From Rhizobiaceae bacterium (GTDB lineage Bacteria > Pseudomonadota > Alphaproteobacteria > Rhizobiales > Rhizobiaceae), in the NCBI GenBank assembly GCA_913776675.1, contig CAJYRE010000249.1, forward strand, positions 1-8,565: a DNA stretch of 8,565 nt. The letters are read 5' to 3'. Shown here piece after piece: positions 5,840 through 8,565 of this stretch (position 1 is the first letter of the stretch; the number at the start of each line of letters is the position of its first letter). Under the pieces are notes generated by a model. That model did no database searches. It saw nothing but the letters and a program-made list of their open reading frames with translations, and had not been told where the DNA came from. The translations under genes and the position numbers were made by a program.

Positions 5840-8539
5840 TTATGGGGCTTTATGCTCACGAGCCAGGATTTTTTGATAAAACAGGCCAATGCCAATCAGC
5901 ACGCCGCCCAATCCGATAAAGGACAGGGGCCGCAAGATTCCATCCAGATTCGACATATCGATCAGAAACGCTTTTAGCACCGAAATCAGAACCAGACCGG
6001 CGGAGGCAAGCCGCAGACTGCGTGCATTGAAGCGTGAGCCAAGCGCAAGCATCCCCACGCCAACCATGAGCCAGACAACCGAATAGGTATAGGTTTCGCC
6101 CTGCAAGAATCCTCTTGCCACGCCGACTTGGCTGCCTTGCCAGAGCCAGCGGACGGTGAGCGTAATCCAGGCAAAGCCCATGATGGCACCGGTCACCGTC
6201 AGCATTTTGACATAGGGTTCAGGGCGCTTGCCGCGGGCGTAGATGGCCAGCCCCGCATAGGCGATTGCAGGCAGAAGGAAGCCCGGCAACAGCAAGTTCA
6301 GCACGGGCCATTTGCCGATCTCTGCATCTGTGTAGAAGGGATTAAGGGCAAACAAATGCAGGCTGAGAATGCTGATGGCAGAGATTGCGCCAGCCATCAT
6401 GGAGCCATAGCGAAACGCCATGCTGGGTGTTTTCGTATCCAGCGTCATCAGAATGCCGGACAGGCCAATCAACAGCAGCGTGTAAATCGATTGTTCGCCA
6501 AGGTTTGTTGCCGTGTCGGTTAATCGTCCGCCGTTCAGCCCGTGGCGGACCAGAATGGCGACGGTGAGCAAGGCCAACAGACTTGCCAAGCCCTGCAAGG
6601 CGTTCAAAACCCGCACATCCTTGGTGTGTCTGGTAAGCCAGGCTGCCAAGATGGTCAGCAAGGCCGGAACGCCGTAGCCCGGCAAAAGCGCGTTCAACAC
6701 AGGTTTGGTGCCAAGATTTTCGGGTCCAACCAGCGTTGGATCGACGGCGATATGCGCTAAGACGATGCAGATGGAGGACACCATGAACCACGGTAACGTG
6801 GCCCAAGGGCGCAATCGCATGGCGAGGATTGCAGCAAAACCGAGCAATGTGATGCTCAAGATGGTGGTCAAGCCATGGCTTAGAATATGGATGGCCAGGG
6901 CAAAGCTGATGAAGCTGGAGCAGGTGAAGAGCAAATACGTTAAATGCGATGCCGCTTCGTCCAATGTCTTATGCTGTCGAAAGGCAATTTCAGCAGCAAT
7001 GATAAACCCGACACCCAGCGCAATACAATAGAGGCCGTTGTTCCATTCCACTCCGCTGTCATCGTAAAAATGAAGAGATGAGCATGTCAGAATAAGCGGG
7101 ATACTATTGCCGATTAAAATCCAAAGAAAAGAAAGGCCGTTACTTTTGTGAGCGTGGCGCTTTACCGCTATCACACTCATGATCAAAAACGCTGCGGTGA
7201 GGATATAGCTTGAGATTTGAACGTTGGAGAGAGAGCCAAATCCGGTGTGCGCCTCTGCGTTTGAGAAAAACCCATAAATGCGCATCAGGCTGCATCCGCC
7301 AATTGCCGTTAATCCAGCGACCACGGCAGAAAGCCCGGCGTTTTCACGCCAAAGGCCATAGTTGGCCAAGGCGAGCGTCGTGACGATAAAGAAAACACTC
7401 ATCGAATCGAATGTGTTCGAGAGGCTGAGCGCCATCATCGAAAGCAGGCCCAACATCGCGGACAATGCCATGGACAGGATCAGCATGTGGGACTCATGGC
7501 CCGATTGGTCTGGCTTTTCGTCGAGTGCTGCGGTCCGCAACCATTTGGGGGACCATAGGGCGTAACTCAAGCCGATCATGGCCAGCAGTGACAGGTGAGC
7601 TGCCCACGCGTTTTGCATGCCGCTGTTGAAGGCATAGGTCATCACCCACAGCCCCAAGCCTGTATTTGCCAGAATGGCGATCATCTGCCATTGACGTATG
7701 CGGGCCGCCGCCGTGCTGGCCAGCCATATCAGTGAAAGATAGCTGAACAGGCCGATGATACTCCCGGCGGAGGTGGAGATCAGCAACGGTGTCACCAGCG
7801 AGCTGACAAGCCCAAGACCAGCCAGCGCCTGACCATGCAAAAGCGACAGGGCGAGGGTTGAAACGGAGACGAGAGCAAGCAGGATAAAGGCAGAGGTCGG
7901 GCCGATAAAATCATACAGCGCGTAGGCGGCATAGATGACGGCCAGCCCAATGACGCTTGCGGCGGCAGTTAAAATGCCCGGAATCATCGCATTATCATAG
8001 GCCTTTGGCAGGGCCGGCATGGCACCGCGACGCAGAAACTCTCCTGCAATGGCGAGAATGGCCGCAAACGCTGCCGCAAGCGTCAGGCGTGTTGCAGGCC
8101 CCAAAAGCCCGGCATCCATGGCATAGCGCACCAGAAACACGCCGCCCAATGCCAGCGCCAATCCGCCCACCCACACAGGCCAACGACTGCCAATCCAGCT
8201 TTCAAATGTTTGCTTGCTGCCGCGCGGCTCAGGCGCTTCTTTTTTCTGCGGCTCTTTTGGCCCCAGCTCTTTTGGCCCCAGCTCTTGTGTTTCAAGCTCT
8301 TTTTCAGGCCCGAGTTCTGCATTGAGAAGAAGCCAAACGGGTGGTTCGGCATCCGTCTCGGTTTGGGTTTCTGGAGTGGTTTCCGCAGAGACTTGTTCGG
8401 CCACGATGTCCAATGGTTGCGGTGCAGGGCTCTGCTGGAGTGTCGCAATCTTGCGTTCAAGCAGCGCGACTTTGTTTCCCAACCGTGAAACTGCGATAAT
8501 CAGGCCAATAATGGCGACAACACTCAATAATTCAAACAT
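5840..8539 (-). CDS. Large polytopic membrane protein of the DUF2339 type
   Basis: This is an 899-residue protein of unknown function. Residues 3-18 are an N-terminal membrane helix (LLSVVAIIGLIIAV), followed by a short amphipathic coil (about 19-37, NKVALLERKIATLQQ). Residues 38-110 are a low-complexity linker rich in Glu, Pro, Thr and Lys with a pentapeptide repeat. From about residue 112 to the end is the family core, a long series of hydrophobic helices beginning FESWIGSRWPVWVGGLALAL, the DUF2339 signature as I recall it; twenty or more crossings seem likely, though I did not count them rigorously. The C terminus is short and basic (LAREHKAP). The ATG complement at 8537-8539 gives a sensible membrane start, with a weak AAGG about 8 bases upstream; the promoter lies beyond the window. 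It is convergent with pntB and has no visible partner gene. Members are often linked loosely to the cell envelope, but no activity is established. The middle is notably AT-richer than the ends. Confidence 0.85.
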   Translation of the reverse strand: MFELLSVVAIIGLIIAVSRLGNKVALLERKIATLQQSPAPQPLDIVAEQVSAETTPETQTETDAEPPVWLLLNAELGPEKELETQELGPKELGPKEPQKKEAPEPRGSKQTFESWIGSRWPVWVGGLALALGGVFLVRYAMDAGLLGPATRLTLAAAFAAILAIAGEFLRRGAMPALPKAYDNAMIPGILTAAASVIGLAVIYAAYALYDFIGPTSAFILLALVSVSTLALSLLHGQALAGLGLVSSLVTPLLISTSAGSIIGLFSYLSLIWLASTAAARIRQWQMIAILANTGLGLWVMTYAFNSGMQNAWAAHLSLLAMIGLSYALWSPKWLRTAALDEKPDQSGHESHMLILSMALSAMLGLLSMMALSLSNTFDSMSVFFIVTTLALANYGLWRENAGLSAVVAGLTAIGGCSLMRIYGFFSNAEAHTGFGSLSNVQISSYILTAAFLIMSVIAVKRHAHKSNGLSFLWILIGNSIPLILTCSSLHFYDDSGVEWNNGLYCIALGVGFIIAAEIAFRQHKTLDEAASHLTYLLFTCSSFISFALAIHILSHGLTTILSITLLGFAAILAMRLRPWATLPWFMVSSICIVLAHIAVDPTLVGPENLGTKPVLNALLPGYGVPALLTILAAWLTRHTKDVRVLNALQGLASLLALLTVAILVRHGLNGGRLTDTATNLGEQSIYTLLLIGLSGILMTLDTKTPSMAFRYGSMMAGAISAISILSLHLFALNPFYTDAEIGKWPVLNLLLPGFLLPAIAYAGLAIYARGKRPEPYVKMLTVTGAIMGFAWITLTVRWLWQGSQVGVARGFLQGETYTYSVVWLMVGVGMLALGSRFNARSLRLASAGLVLISVLKAFLIDMSNLDGILRPLSFIGLGGVLIGIGLFYQKILAREHKAP
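8251..8310 (-). repeat. 15-bp tandem repeat inside the DUF2339 linker
   Basis: The 15-base unit GCTCTTTTGGCCCCA occurs twice in perfect tandem (8251-8265, 8266-8280). Two degenerate copies that keep the GCTCTT start follow (8281-8295, 8296-8310). Because the unit is five codons long the reading frame is kept, and on the minus strand it encodes ELGPK-like pentapeptides at about residues 75-97 (ELGPEKELETQELGPKELGP). This is a minisatellite that could change copy number by slippage without breaking the gene. Confidence 0.8.
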
Positions 8540-8565
8540 TTTCAGGGCCTTGCGCTGCGATTGGC

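Noticed and set aside
1..8565. Search for a mobile element, CRISPR array, tRNA, rRNA, defence or toxin-antitoxin cassette
   Set aside because: I saw no transposase or integrase reading frame, regularly spaced repeats, cloverleaf or rRNA-like sequence, or small paired genes. Known genes and short intergenic regions account for the whole window.

Overview
The window looks like chromosomal DNA from an Agrobacterium- or Rhizobium-type alphaproteobacterium (Rhizobiaceae). The strongest clue is a gene pair recognisable from protein sequence: a periplasmic sugar-binding protein very close to Agrobacterium ChvE, and a divergently transcribed LysR-type regulator that fits GbpR. The promoter-like sequences also suit this group (CTTGNC-type -35 elements), as do the moderately high GC and the GTG and TTG starts. 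The species cannot be settled from the window.

Layout. Positions 1-148 (minus) hold the first 49 codons of the sugar ABC transporter ATPase GguA, cut by the window edge just after the Walker A motif. A 205-base gap follows, containing a strong intrinsic terminator that belongs to the upstream gene chvE (354-1418, minus). The 222-base divergent region 1419-1640 separates chvE from gbpR (1641-2573, plus). It carries a 6-5-6 palindrome that overlaps a good -35 hexamer, with a -10 so close to the gbpR ATG that the transcript may be leaderless. After a 189-base gap with a promoter candidate and a bulged leader hairpin come pntA (2763-4340, TTG start) and pntB (4355-5788), which encode the membrane-bound proton-translocating NAD(P) transhydrogenase. 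A GNRA-capped intrinsic terminator closes this operon. Directly against it, in convergent orientation, ends a long gene for an 899-residue polytopic membrane protein of the DUF2339 type (5840-8539, minus), which fills the rest of the window.

How the parts work together. ChvE captures monosaccharides in the periplasm and delivers them to the Ggu transporter. In Agrobacterium, sugar-loaded ChvE also stimulates the VirA sensor kinase. GbpR is the sugar-responsive regulator of chvE. The terminator between chvE and gguA would give much more binding protein than transporter. PntAB is an independent unit that uses proton motive force to make NADPH. The DUF2339 protein has no known role.

I do not see an undescribed multi-gene system. 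There is no mobile element, CRISPR array, tRNA, rRNA or defence-type cassette. The points worth a second look are regulatory (chvE/gguA attenuator, possible leaderless gbpR, operator/-35 overlap, chvE and pntA leader structures), architectural (E. coli-type fused PntA in an alphaproteobacterium), and two sequence oddities inside the DUF2339 gene: a 15-bp tandem repeat in the linker and a low-GC core. No stretch longer than 300 bases lacks a gene.
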